From NCBI GenBank assembly GCA_905215965.1, contig CAJMSD010000001.1:372001-436000 (forward strand): a stretch of DNA of 64,000 bases, written 5' to 3'. Below, piece by piece: positions 15,966 to 24,064 of this stretch. The notes under the pieces are model-generated. The model made no database searches. It had not been told where the DNA came from and saw nothing but the letters and a program-made list of their open reading frames with translations. Both the position numbers and the translations under genes were made by a program. Origin of the DNA: an uncultured bacterium (GTDB taxonomy: Bacteria; Bacillota; Clostridia; Oscillospirales; Ruminococcaceae). Numbering within the stretch: position 1 is the stretch's first letter; each line of letters starts with the position of its first letter.

Positions 15966-16790
15966 ATGGAAATTTGGAATCCGTGGCACGGCTGCCGAAA
16001 ATACACAGAGGGCTGCGAGCACTGCTATATGTACTATCTTGACAATCAGCGTGATCGCGACGGCAGTGAGATATATAAAACAAAAACGAATTTTAATCTT
16101 CCGCTGAAAAAGACGAGGCAGGGAGAGTATAAAATTCCGTCCGGTACAACGCTTCACGTATGTATGACATCGGATTTTTTTCTTGAAGAGGCGGACGAAT
16201 GGAGAGCCGAGGTCTGGGATATGATTCGCCAGCGTCCTGATGTCAAATTCTGGATCCAGACTAAACGCGCCGTAAGGATAGCGGAGAATCTTCCTCCCGA
16301 CTGGGAAAGCGGCTGGGAGAATGTAATTCTTGTGGTTACGGCAGAAAATCAGCGCAGAGCAGACGAGCGGCTTCCGATCTTGCTTTCCGTTCCGGCAAAG
16401 CACAAGGGCTTTATGTGCGCGCCGATCTTGTCGGAAATTCATGCGGAGCGTTATCTTGCAAGCGGACAGTTTGAGATAGTTCTTGCCGACGGAGAAAATT
16501 ATGACGGTTTAAGGCCATGCCGTTATGAATGGATAAGATCTCTTCACGACCAGTGCGAATCGGCTGATATTAAATTTGATTTTATCGGAACAGGTAATGT
16601 ATTTATCAAAGACGGCAAGACGTATCGTATACCTAAGGCATATCAGCGCGTTCAGGCGCGGCGTTCCGGTTTAAGCTATCCTGCCGGAGAAACCGATATA
16701 CCGATGCAGCGCCGATGTAAAAGCTGCAAAAGGAGAAACAGCTGCAACGGCTGTGTTTGGTGCGGAAAATGCTCGTCCGGCAGGAAGTGA
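15966..16790 (+). CDS. DUF5131 (phage Gp37/Gp68-like) protein with radical-SAM-like cysteines
   Basis: 274 aa from ATG 15966, 5 bp after the previous stop; a TTG at 15957 is less likely. Near the N-terminus WNPWHGCRKYTEGCEHCYMY gives C10-x6-C17-x2-C20, as in DUF5131 proteins (former Gp37/Gp68), which are thought to be radical-SAM-like. The C-terminal 30 residues hold six cysteines (CKSCKRRNSCNGCVWCGKC), possibly a second metal cluster. The reaction is unknown. The pairing with a YgjP-like peptidase is worth noting. No phage genes are adjacent. Confidence 0.8.
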   Translation: MEIWNPWHGCRKYTEGCEHCYMYYLDNQRDRDGSEIYKTKTNFNLPLKKTRQGEYKIPSGTTLHVCMTSDFFLEEADEWRAEVWDMIRQRPDVKFWIQTKRAVRIAENLPPDWESGWENVILVVTAENQRRADERLPILLSVPAKHKGFMCAPILSEIHAERYLASGQFEIVLADGENYDGLRPCRYEWIRSLHDQCESADIKFDFIGTGNVFIKDGKTYRIPKAYQRVQARRSGLSYPAGETDIPMQRRCKSCKRRNSCNGCVWCGKCSSGRK

Positions 16791-16808
16791 AAAGTGGAGA
16801 AATCAAAA

Positions 16809-16842
16809 AAGCGGAAATCATAGCTGATTTCCGCTTGTATTT
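16809..16842. terminator. Bidirectional terminator
   Basis: AAGCGGAAATCA-tagc-TGATTTCCGCTT (16809-16820 with 16825-16836), T-rich on the plus side and A-rich before it. It serves the DUF5131 operon and the convergent small gene. Confidence 0.85.
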
Positions 16843-16848
16843 TTTGTA

Positions 16849-17094
16849 TTAACGTTCCTTATATCGAGCTTCAAGCCATTTTATCATTTGATCGAAGCCG
16901 TCCTGAGTACGTTCGAATTCCGCTTCGTTTTCGATATTTGCTTTCATGGAGCAAAGTCTGCCATGCCATGTTTTGCAATTGAAGTTATCGGCAGTTACTA
17001 TTTTATATGCAAAGTCGCCTTTGCTGCCTGAATAATCATTACCGCTGTCGAAATAATAAAACTTGGGGATATCAAAAATTTCAGATACGCTCAC
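16849..17094 (-). CDS. Small hypothetical protein
   Basis: 81 aa from a GTG at 17094 with AAAGGAG 9 nt upstream. It starts MSVSEIFDIPKFYYFDSGND and ends in an amphipathic helix (FDQMIKWLEARYKER). No signal, membrane helix or known motif. It overlaps the end of the HAD phosphatase gene by 14 nt and is last in the ldh-HAD operon, which suggests translational coupling. Family not recognised. Confidence 0.65.
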   Translation of the reverse strand: MSVSEIFDIPKFYYFDSGNDYSGSKGDFAYKIVTADNFNCKTWHGRLCSMKANIENEAEFERTQDGFDQMIKWLEARYKER

Positions 17095-17749
17095 CTTTGC
17101 ACTCTCCTTTAAAAAAATCTATAGCCTTGTCAAGCGTTTCATACACAGAGTTCACAAACGGCTTTACTTCGTCGTCGGGCTGAGAAAGATCCGGTATCAT
17201 TATTGTATGACAGCCGGCAGCGTGAGCCGATCTCAATCCGTTGGGAGAATCCTCAAGCGCCGCGCATTCGCATGGTTCAAGTTCAAGCTTATCGGCAGCA
17301 GCAATATAAATATCAGGCTCCGGCTTTCCGTTTTTGACCATGTTTCCGCAGACTATAACGTTAAAGTAGCCGTACACGCCTGCTTTTTTCAGGTACACGG
17401 TCGAGCGCTGAAGATCTGTAGCCGTTGCAACTGCGATCTTGTAATTGTTTTCTTTAAGGAAGTCAAGCAGCTCGAAAAGTCCGTCTTTTATATCGAAACC
17501 GTTTTCGTCGATGTAAGAATTCATCAGCTCTATCCTACGTGCACGAATTTGCTCAAACTCAAACTGCTCGCCGAAGATCCCTTTAAGCAGCGGTATCGAA
17601 TACTTCCTTGAAAGGCTTCGTATCGACAATACATTCTCAAAGGTCATATTGTATCCGTGCTCGGCGGCAGCCTGACGCCAGAAGCGGACAAGCAGCTTTT
17701 CGGTATCAAACATCAATCCGTCCATATCAAAAATTGCGCCTTTAATCAT
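17081..17749 (-). CDS. HAD superfamily (subfamily IA) phosphatase/phosphomutase
   Basis: 222 aa from ATG 17749, preceded by AAGGAG; an upstream frame of 16 residues lacks a site. HAD motifs are clear: motif I FDMDGLMFDTE (nucleophile D8, acid/base D10), motif II VATATD, the Lys in NGKPEPDIY and motif III ALEDSPNG. A helical cap between motifs I and II makes it beta-phosphoglucomutase-like; substrate cannot be fixed. It sits 38 bp downstream of the D-lactate dehydrogenase gene. Confidence 0.9.
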   Translation of the reverse strand: MIKGAIFDMDGLMFDTEKLLVRFWRQAAAEHGYNMTFENVLSIRSLSRKYSIPLLKGIFGEQFEFEQIRARRIELMNSYIDENGFDIKDGLFELLDFLKENNYKIAVATATDLQRSTVYLKKAGVYGYFNVIVCGNMVKNGKPEPDIYIAAADKLELEPCECAALEDSPNGLRSAHAAGCHTIMIPDLSQPDDEVKPFVNSVYETLDKAIDFFKGECKGERI

Positions 17750-17787
17750 TTTTGTCTCCTTATGTACGGGCAGATAGCTGCCCTGAT

Positions 17788-18813
17788 TCAGCTGCATTTA
17801 TCGCAGTCGGTAGTCGGTTTGCCGTCCTCGCAGTCATAACAAACCACGTTTTTCAGAGGTCTGCCGGCAAAGTAATCCTCGAGATTTCCGATAGTAATTT
17901 CGGCGATATTTTTCAGCGCTTCCTCGGTCAGAAAAGCCTGATGAGAAGTAACGATAACGTTTGGAAGCGAAACAAGGCGGGCAAGAATGTCGTCGTTTAC
18001 GATTTTTTCCGAGTGATCCTCAAAGAACAATTCCGTTTCTTCCTCATAAACGTCCAGACCTGCGCCTGCTATTTTCTTTGATTTGAGAGCTTCAAGGAGA
18101 GCCTCGCTGTCGATAAGACCTCCCCTTGAGGTATTGATAATAAAAACATTTTTCTTCATTTTGTCAAAGGCTTCCTTGTTGAGCAGATGATGCGATTCAT
18201 TTGTCAGCGGACAGTGAAGCGATATAGCGTCGGACTCGCGGTATATCCGGTCAAGCTCGGCGTATTCGAAATCAGGATCCTTGACGGGATACGGATCGTA
18301 TGCAAGCACTTTCATACCGAATCCCTGACATATTTTTATAAATATCTGTCCTATCTTTCCCGTGCCTATTACGCCGATAGTTTTGCCGTTAAGGTCGAAT
18401 CCCGTAAGTCCGTTCAGAGAAAAATTAAAATCTCTTGTCCTGATGTAAGCCTTATGAATTTTACGGTTAAGGGTCAGAAGCATAGCTATAGTGTGCTCGG
18501 CTACCGCGTATGGCGAGTAAACAGGAACTCTCAGAACCTTTATGTTATAATCCCTTGCGGCTTTGAAATTAATATTGTTATAGCCCGAGCATCTCATTGC
18601 GAGAACAGAAACTCCGTTATCGGCAAGTATTTTGAGAGTAGAACTGTTGATGTCATCGTTCACAAAAGCTATTGCTCCGTCAAAATTTGCCGCAAGATCG
18701 GCATTTTCGGGATTGAGCTTTTCTTTAAAGAATTTGATCTCAAAGCTTTTATCGAGCTTTTCGAACCATTCTCTGTCATATTTTTTAGTGTCAAAAAACG
18801 CTACTTTTTTCAT
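17788..18813 (-). CDS. D-2-hydroxyacid dehydrogenase, D-lactate dehydrogenase type
   Basis: 341 aa. NAD-binding Rossmann motif GVIGTGKIGQIF; substrate and catalytic motifs RCSGYNNINF, the Arg in NTSRGGLID, Glu in the YEEE region and HQAFLTEEAL, with catalytic His near residue 295. This pattern is the LdhA-type D-lactate dehydrogenase, which reduces pyruvate to D-lactate in fermentation. A Cys-rich tail (CYDCEDGKPTTDCDKC) is an unusual extra that could bind metal. First gene of an operon with the HAD phosphatase. Confidence 0.9.
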   Translation of the reverse strand: MKKVAFFDTKKYDREWFEKLDKSFEIKFFKEKLNPENADLAANFDGAIAFVNDDINSSTLKILADNGVSVLAMRCSGYNNINFKAARDYNIKVLRVPVYSPYAVAEHTIAMLLTLNRKIHKAYIRTRDFNFSLNGLTGFDLNGKTIGVIGTGKIGQIFIKICQGFGMKVLAYDPYPVKDPDFEYAELDRIYRESDAISLHCPLTNESHHLLNKEAFDKMKKNVFIINTSRGGLIDSEALLEALKSKKIAGAGLDVYEEETELFFEDHSEKIVNDDILARLVSLPNVIVTSHQAFLTEEALKNIAEITIGNLEDYFAGRPLKNVVCYDCEDGKPTTDCDKCS

Positions 18814-18943
18814 AATAACAGTCTCCGATAAATGATCTGCGATAGCATATATCCGTGCGTTTCTGCCGGAGCAAGTTACGCCGCCATTGTTATGCAGACC
18901 GTTTTTTAGTATTATTCACCGGAAGCTGTTAATTATTCATTTA

Positions 18944-20398
18944 TCAGCGATTGATAAGCCAGCTGTACATTCCCTCGTACTGACGTGCAGAGCTGTTCCA
19001 TGAGAAGTCCTTCTCCATAGCGCGGCAGACCATTCTGTCCCATTCCTTGCGTTCGTCGAAGTAAATATGCTTTGAGTAATTAATAGTGTTCAGCATTTCT
19101 TCGCCGTTATAATTTGCAAATGAAAAGCCTGTTCCCGTTCCGTTGTATTCGTTATACGGTTCGACCGTATCTTTAAGACCACCGGTTTCTCTAACTATCG
19201 GGATAGTACCATATCTGAGGGAAATGAGCTGTGTAAGTCCGCAGGGCTCGAACAGGGAAGGCATAAGCATTGCGTCGGCTGCGGCATAGAGCTTATGAGC
19301 AAGAGCGTCGGAATAAAGAATATTTGCGGAAACTCTTTCCGGATATTTCCACTGATAGTGTCTGAAAAGATTTTCGTAGCGTTCCTCGCCTGTTCCAATC
19401 ACAACAAACTGCGTATTTTCATCGCAAATTCTCTCTATAGCGTAGTTTACGAGGTCGAGACCTTTCTGATCGGTAAGACGTGAAATTATAGCGATCATGT
19501 ATTTATTCTTATCAACTGGAAGTCCGAGTTCAGCCTGAAGCTTTGTTTTATTGACGGCTTTCTTTGATTTAACGTTTTTGGAATTGAATTTCTCAAAGAT
19601 AATGCCGTCGTTTTCGGGATCAAAAACCTTGTAGTCGATTCCGTTTACAATACCGCGAAGTGAAGCCGAGCGCGCGCGTAGCAGACCGTCAAGTCCCTCT
19701 CCGTAGAAAGGATATTTGATCTCCTCGGCATAAGTCTCGCTCACGGTAGTGATGTAATCGGCATAAACAAGACCGCCTTTAAGCATATTTGCGTCTTTAT
19801 GGAATTCAAGCTTATCGGGCGTAAACATATAATTTGGCAGAGCCGTGTTGAATTTAAATGTATCGATATCCCATACTCCCTGAAATTTGAGATTATGGAT
19901 AGTCATTATGGTTTTTGTTGAATTATAAAAAGGATTGGTTGCAAATAATGAACGGAGAAATACAGGTATCATTGAAGCCTGCCAGTCGTGGCAGTGTATT
20001 ATATCGGGACGGAATCCGATTACCGGCATTATTGCAAGAACCGCTTTAGAGAAAAAGGTGAAACGTTCGATATCCCATTTAAGATCGGGAGAATAAGGCT
20101 TATCGCCGTTGAAATAGTATTCGTTGTCAACAAAATAAAATTTGATTCCGTTGTATTCGTATTCCATTATACCTACGTGAGAACCTGTAATACGCTTACC
20201 GTAATCCATGTAAAAATGATGGACGTACTTGAACTGGCTGCGGTATTTATCCGGAATGCACGTATAATACGGCATAATTACCCTGACGTCAAATTCATTC
20301 TTGTCAATATACTGCGGAAGAGCGCCGACAACATCGGCAAGTCCGCCTGTTTTGATAAAAGGAACACATTCTGAAGCTGCAAATAAAATATTTTTCAT
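18944..20398 (-). CDS. glgA: Glycogen synthase (ADP-glucose type)
   Basis: 484 aa, normal for GlgA (GT5). The substrate loop KTGGLADVVGALP (residues 16-28), HDWQAS and the catalytic SLFEPCGLTQLISLRYG motif near residue 380 are present. It transfers glucose from ADP-glucose to the non-reducing end of glycogen in the cytoplasm. ATG 20398 has AAGGAG 7 nt upstream. It stands alone, without glgC or glgD beside it. The 130 bp between it and ldh hold nothing recognised except the ldh upstream region. Confidence 0.96.
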   Translation of the reverse strand: MKNILFAASECVPFIKTGGLADVVGALPQYIDKNEFDVRVIMPYYTCIPDKYRSQFKYVHHFYMDYGKRITGSHVGIMEYEYNGIKFYFVDNEYYFNGDKPYSPDLKWDIERFTFFSKAVLAIMPVIGFRPDIIHCHDWQASMIPVFLRSLFATNPFYNSTKTIMTIHNLKFQGVWDIDTFKFNTALPNYMFTPDKLEFHKDANMLKGGLVYADYITTVSETYAEEIKYPFYGEGLDGLLRARSASLRGIVNGIDYKVFDPENDGIIFEKFNSKNVKSKKAVNKTKLQAELGLPVDKNKYMIAIISRLTDQKGLDLVNYAIERICDENTQFVVIGTGEERYENLFRHYQWKYPERVSANILYSDALAHKLYAAADAMLMPSLFEPCGLTQLISLRYGTIPIVRETGGLKDTVEPYNEYNGTGTGFSFANYNGEEMLNTINYSKHIYFDERKEWDRMVCRAMEKDFSWNSSARQYEGMYSWLINR

Positions 20399-20555
20399 AC
20401 CGCTATCTCCTTAAATTTAATTGCCGTTTTATTACTATAAAAAAGCTGCAAAAACTCTTTCATACTTATTATAGTATTATTTTCCTGCAACGTCAAGCTT
20501 AAATCGAAAATTTTAAAATATAATTAGTTATATAATTTTTATTTTTCCATTTCTA

Positions 20556-20584
20556 TTGATTTTTATTCTGAAATGTGATATAAT
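20556..20584 (+). promoter_or_regulatory. tRNA-Ser promoter
   Basis: TTGATT (20556-20561), 17-bp spacer, TATAAT (20579-20584), about 100 bp before the tRNA. Confidence 0.65.
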
Positions 20585-20685
20585 GTTAAAGTAATCGCGT
20601 GTGAATGCTTGTAAGATTCCTATTTGCTTGGGAATTTCAAGATTTATTTGGCAGTATTTCACGATTCATTTGTTAAATTTAATAC

Positions 20686-20774
20686 GGAGTGGTATCGAAG
20701 TGGTCATAACGGGACTGACTCGAAATCAGTTGTACCTTAGGGTACCGTGGGTTCGAATCCCACCCACTCCGCCA
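20686..20774 (+). tRNA. tRNA-Ser (anticodon CGA)
   Basis: 89 nt with encoded CCA. The acceptor GGAGTGG pairs with CCACTCC. The anticodon loop CTCGAAA in the ACTGA/TCAGT stem gives CGA, reading UCG. The long variable arm (GTACC-ttag-GGTAC) is typical of class II tRNA-Ser, and the T-loop is GGTTCGAATCC. Confidence 0.97.
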
Positions 20775-20798
20775 GCCGGGTGATCCCGGCAGAACAAT

Positions 20799-20833
20799 TC
20801 GGGTCTGCTTTTTAGCAGACCCGATATTTTTTT
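20799..20833 (+). terminator. Terminator after tRNA-Ser
   Basis: TCGGGTCTGCT-tttt-AGCAGACCCGA (11-bp perfect stem) followed by a run of T. Confidence 0.9.
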
Positions 20834-20838
20834 GCACA

Positions 20839-21315
20839 TTATTTTTTAATAAGAAGCGCCACGGAATGAGACGATATACCAAGCTTTTCGCCGGTAAAGC
20901 CTAATTTCTCCTCCGTAGTAGCCTTTACGCTTATGCAGGAAACGTCACAGCCGCAGACTGCCGCAATATTCTCCCGCATTTTCATTATATGTGGTGCAAG
21001 TTTAGGAGCCTGCGCTATTACGGTAGAATCTATATTGCCAATTTTATAGCCTTTTTCGTCAATAATTCGGCATACCGCGGCAAGCAGCTTCATACTGTCT
21101 GCATCTTTGAACGCTTGATCCGTATCCGGAAAAAGATGCCCTATATCTCCGAGCGCAAGTGCGCCAAGCATTGCGTCCATTATCGAATGAACGAGAACAT
21201 CGGCGTCGGAGTGCCCGAGAAGTCCTGCGGTATGCGGAATGTCAACGCCTCCGAGAATCAGCTTTCTTCCCTCTGTAAGCTTGTGAACATCGTATCCGTG
21301 ACCTATTCTGAACAT
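20839..21315 (-). CDS. ispF: 2-C-methyl-D-erythritol 2,4-cyclodiphosphate synthase
   Basis: 158 aa, normal for IspF. RIGHGYDVHKL at the start supplies metal ligands D8 and H10; GHSDADVLVHSIMDA, GDIGHLFPD and KATTEEKLGFTG near the end are all canonical. It catalyses the fifth step of the MEP isoprenoid pathway, closing the cyclodiphosphate with release of CMP. It lies 17 bp downstream of ispD, the usual pair, and has a GGAGG site. Confidence 0.97.
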   Translation of the reverse strand: MFRIGHGYDVHKLTEGRKLILGGVDIPHTAGLLGHSDADVLVHSIMDAMLGALALGDIGHLFPDTDQAFKDADSMKLLAAVCRIIDEKGYKIGNIDSTVIAQAPKLAPHIMKMRENIAAVCGCDVSCISVKATTEEKLGFTGEKLGISSHSVALLIKK

Positions 21316-21332
21316 AATTTACCTCCGATTTT

Positions 21333-22007
21333 TTACACCGACAATATAGCTTCGGCTATGCGTATATCCTCGGGTGTTGTGATTTTAATATTGCTGTAAT
21401 CGCCGATCGTCATATATACTTTTCCGCCTATAGCCTCAACGAGCTGGCAGTCGTCAGTGAGATCAAGACCGTGCTCGAGAGCAAAATCAATTCCCTCAAA
21501 ATACAGCTTTCTTTTGAAGATCTGCGGAGTTTGTGTGATGTACATCATATTTCTTGGCGGAGTATCTGTTATAAGTCCGCCGTCCACTGTTTTGATCGTG
21601 TCCTTGACAGGAACTCCGAGGGTAGCTCCGCCGAAAACCTCAGCGTCTCGGACAGCTTTTTCAATATGCTCAGGCTTCACAAGTGGACGTGCGCCGTCGT
21701 GAACAGCAATAAGCTCCGTCTCTTTTGAAATGCAACGGACTCCGTTGATCACGCTTTCCTGACGGGTAGTTCCTCCGACGGTGCAGGCAGAAAGCTTAGT
21801 GATTCCGCACCTTTCCGCTTCTTCCTTGATTGCCGGAATATCGTATTCCCGTGCGACTATTACGATCTCGCAAATGCTTTTGCAATTCTGAAAAGCAAGC
21901 ATTGAAGCGCCGATAACAAGATGCTCGCCCAAAGGAAGAAGTATCTTGTTTTGTCCCTGCATACGCGTGGAATTTCCTGCGCATACGATTATTGCCGATG
22001 TATTCAT
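21333..22007 (-). CDS. ispD: 2-C-methyl-D-erythritol 4-phosphate cytidylyltransferase
   Basis: 224 aa. CTP-binding VCAGNSTRMQGQNK (residues 9-22; usually AGxGxRM, here AGNSTRM), HDGARPLV and LTDDCQLVEA identify IspD. It makes CDP-methylerythritol in the MEP pathway, substrate supply for the next enzymes in that route. It shares an operon with ispF. Confidence 0.96.
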   Translation of the reverse strand: MNTSAIIVCAGNSTRMQGQNKILLPLGEHLVIGASMLAFQNCKSICEIVIVAREYDIPAIKEEAERCGITKLSACTVGGTTRQESVINGVRCISKETELIAVHDGARPLVKPEHIEKAVRDAEVFGGATLGVPVKDTIKTVDGGLITDTPPRNMMYITQTPQIFKRKLYFEGIDFALEHGLDLTDDCQLVEAIGGKVYMTIGDYSNIKITTPEDIRIAEAILSV

Positions 22008-22166
22008 AAGGATTCTCCGTTCTGTTGAAATTAAAATTGTATTGTTATATTATAGCATATTTCATAAATTTTTTCAATGATCCTATTTAAAATAAAAGTT
22101 TAAACAGAGTGATGGCAGCCGATTGGTAAAAATTACAGTTTTATTTTTTAAAATATAAAAATACCA

Positions 22167-22195
22167 TTGATTTTAGAAAAAATATATGATATAAT
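22167..22195 (+). promoter_or_regulatory. Promoter of the thiamine operon
   Basis: TTGATT (22167-22172), 17-bp spacer, TATAAT (22190-22195), just before the riboswitch. Confidence 0.8.
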
Positions 22196-22198
22196 AAC

Positions 22199-22288
22199 AG
22201 TCAGGGGAGTTTGTGTTACAGGCTGAGAGGAAGGTTTGACCTTCGACCCTTTAACCTGATTTGGATAATGCCAACGTAGGGAGCCTTT
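22199..22288 (+). promoter_or_regulatory. TPP (THI-box) riboswitch
   Basis: Conserved TPP-sensor blocks are in place: GGGGAGT, then CAGGCTGAGAGGAAGG, CTTCGACCCTTTAACCTGAT and GGATAATGCCAACGTAGGGAG. The thi biosynthesis genes follow, and a terminator hairpin 17 bp after the aptamer indicates transcriptional attenuation when TPP is bound. Confidence 0.96.
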
Positions 22289-22304
22289 AATTATTGTATT
22301 TATC

Positions 22305-22334
22305 GGGAACTGCGTTTGTGCAGTTCCCTTTTTG
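22305..22334 (+). terminator. Riboswitch-controlled terminator
   Basis: GGGAACTGC-gtttgt-GCAGTTCCC followed by five T, placed between the TPP aptamer and thiS. Expected to form when TPP is bound. Confidence 0.85.
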
Positions 22335-22363
22335 TTTATAACTTATCCCATTGGAGGTGTGAT

Positions 22364-22558
22364 ATGGTAAAAGTAAACGGCGAAATGCTTGATTGTGCAG
22401 GCAAAAATATTGCGGAAGTGCTCGCTGCGGCAGACTGTGCAGAAAAGCGCGTTGCGGTCGAGCTGAACGAGGATATCGTTCCGAGAGCAAAATATTGCGA
22501 AACCATAGTCAATGACGGCGATACTGTTGAGATCGTTCGTTTTGTAGGAGGCGGCTGA
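22364..22558 (+). CDS. thiS: Sulfur carrier protein ThiS
   Basis: 64 aa from ATG 22364 (GGAGG site upstream); a longer frame begins inside the leader terminator and is not used. Small ubiquitin-like carrier ending in the required Gly-Gly (VRFVGGG). ThiF adenylates the C-terminus, which then carries sulfur as thiocarboxylate to ThiG for thiazole synthesis. First gene after the TPP riboswitch. Confidence 0.95.
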   Translation: MVKVNGEMLDCAGKNIAEVLAAADCAEKRVAVELNEDIVPRAKYCETIVNDGDTVEIVRFVGGG

Positions 22559-22559
22559 T

Positions 22560-23198
22560 ATGAAAGCACTGACGGAGGATATGTTCTGCCGCGCGCTTGA
22601 AGAGCGTCACGGCGCTGAGCTTCAGAAAAAGCTCTCGTCGGCTTCCGTGGCGGTATGCGGACTGGGAGGTCTCGGCTCGAATATAGCCATAGCTCTTGTC
22701 CGCGCAGGAATAGGACGTATTCATCTTATTGATTTTGATAGGGTAGACGTTTCAAATCTGAATCGTCAGCAGTATTTTGCCGATCAGCTCGGAATGTACA
22801 AAACCGACGCTCTTTGCAGCAATCTTATGCGCATTTCTCCTGTCTGCGAGATCTCGGCAAGCTGTGTAAAGCTCTGCGAGGAAAATATACCGTCTCTTTT
22901 GAAAAACGACGATATTATCTGCGAGGCTTTTGACGATGCGGAGGAAAAGGCAATGCTGGTGAATACTGTTCTGGAAACCTTTCCGGAAAAATATCTTATC
23001 GCAGCTGCCGGAATGGCAGGGCTTTCCTCTGCAAACAGTTTAAAAACAAAAAAAGTAACAAAACGCTTCTATATCTGCGGAGACGGCGTCAGCGACGTCG
23101 GCGACGGTATGTGCCTGTTTTCTTCAAGAGTTATGCTTTGCGCGGCTCATCAGGCTCACATGATACTTAGACTTATCGCAGGAGAAGCCGATATATAA
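22560..23198 (+). CDS. thiF: ThiS adenylyltransferase ThiF
   Basis: 212 aa, the short clostridial ThiF form. The nucleotide-binding GLGGLGSNIA (about residues 39-48), DFDRVDVSNLNRQQY and a late cysteine-containing region are typical of the E1-like family. It activates the ThiS C-terminus with ATP. It starts 1 bp after the thiS stop. The C-terminal half lacks the CxxC pairs of longer E1-like proteins, as usual in this subgroup. Confidence 0.93.
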   Translation: MKALTEDMFCRALEERHGAELQKKLSSASVAVCGLGGLGSNIAIALVRAGIGRIHLIDFDRVDVSNLNRQQYFADQLGMYKTDALCSNLMRISPVCEISASCVKLCEENIPSLLKNDDIICEAFDDAEEKAMLVNTVLETFPEKYLIAAAGMAGLSSANSLKTKKVTKRFYICGDGVSDVGDGMCLFSSRVMLCAAHQAHMILRLIAGEADI

Positions 23199-23210
23199 GG
23201 AGGTTTTACA

Positions 23211-23984
23211 ATGAAAAACGACGACAAGCTTATTTTGGGCGGACATGAATTCAGTTCAAGATTTATTCTCGGCTCAGGAAAGTATTCCATGAAGCTTATC
23301 GAGGCGGCTGTAAAATATGCAGGAGCGGAGATTATTACTCTTGCTGTCCGCCGTACAAATTCAAAGGAGAACGAAAGCATTCTCGACTATATTCCGGAGG
23401 GAGTAACTCTGCTGCCGAATACTTCGGGAGCGAGAAATGCCGATGAAGCCGTAAGGATAGCTCGCCTTGCAAGAGAGCTTGGCTGCGGAGATTTCGTTAA
23501 GATCGAGATCATGCGCGATTCAAAATATCTTCTCCCCGACAATTCCGAGACCGTTCGCGCTACGGAAATACTTGCAAAAGAGGGATTTATTGTAATGCCG
23601 TATATGTATCCCGATCTTAATACCGCGAGAGATCTTGTGAATGCGGGAGCAGCTTCGGTCATGCCGCTTGCATCGCCGATAGGTTCAAACAAAGGACTTG
23701 CGACAAAGGATTTTATCCGCATACTTATCGACGAGATAGATCTGCCGATAATCGTGGACGCAGGTATAGGACGTCCCTCGCAGGCCTGCGAAGCAATGGA
23801 AATGGGAGCTGCGGCAGTTATGTCGAATACTGCGCTTGCTACGGCAGGAGATCTTCCCGTAATGGCAGAAGCGTTCCGTCAGGCTGTTGAGGCAGGCAGA
23901 AAAGCGTATCTTTCGGGACTTGGCAGAGTTCTTACAAGAGGCGCGTCGGCTTCCGATTCGCTTACCGGATTTTTAAGAGACTAA
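23211..23984 (+). CDS. thiG: Thiazole synthase ThiG
   Basis: 257 aa, normal length. A TIM barrel with the substrate lysine expected in VKIEIM, GAASVMPLASPIGSNKGL near the phosphate site and AGIGRPSQACEAMEMGAAAV. It combines deoxyxylulose phosphate, dehydroglycine and ThiS-bound sulfur to make the thiazole phosphate carboxylate. Preceded by AAGGAGG. Confidence 0.97.
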   Translation: MKNDDKLILGGHEFSSRFILGSGKYSMKLIEAAVKYAGAEIITLAVRRTNSKENESILDYIPEGVTLLPNTSGARNADEAVRIARLARELGCGDFVKIEIMRDSKYLLPDNSETVRATEILAKEGFIVMPYMYPDLNTARDLVNAGAASVMPLASPIGSNKGLATKDFIRILIDEIDLPIIVDAGIGRPSQACEAMEMGAAAVMSNTALATAGDLPVMAEAFRQAVEAGRKAYLSGLGRVLTRGASASDSLTGFLRD

Positions 23985-24064
23985 TGGCTTGATTTTAAAA
24001 ATATGCTGTCCGTTTTACGGTGGAATATATTTAAAAAAGCTTTATTCAAACGAGGTAAACTATA

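Noticed and set aside
20601..20783. 60-aa frame across tRNA-Ser
   Set aside because: The sequence is fully explained by the tRNA and its leader.
22316..22363. Extended N-terminus of ThiS
   Set aside because: Would start inside the riboswitch terminator; GGAGG and ATG at 22364 give the standard 64-aa protein.
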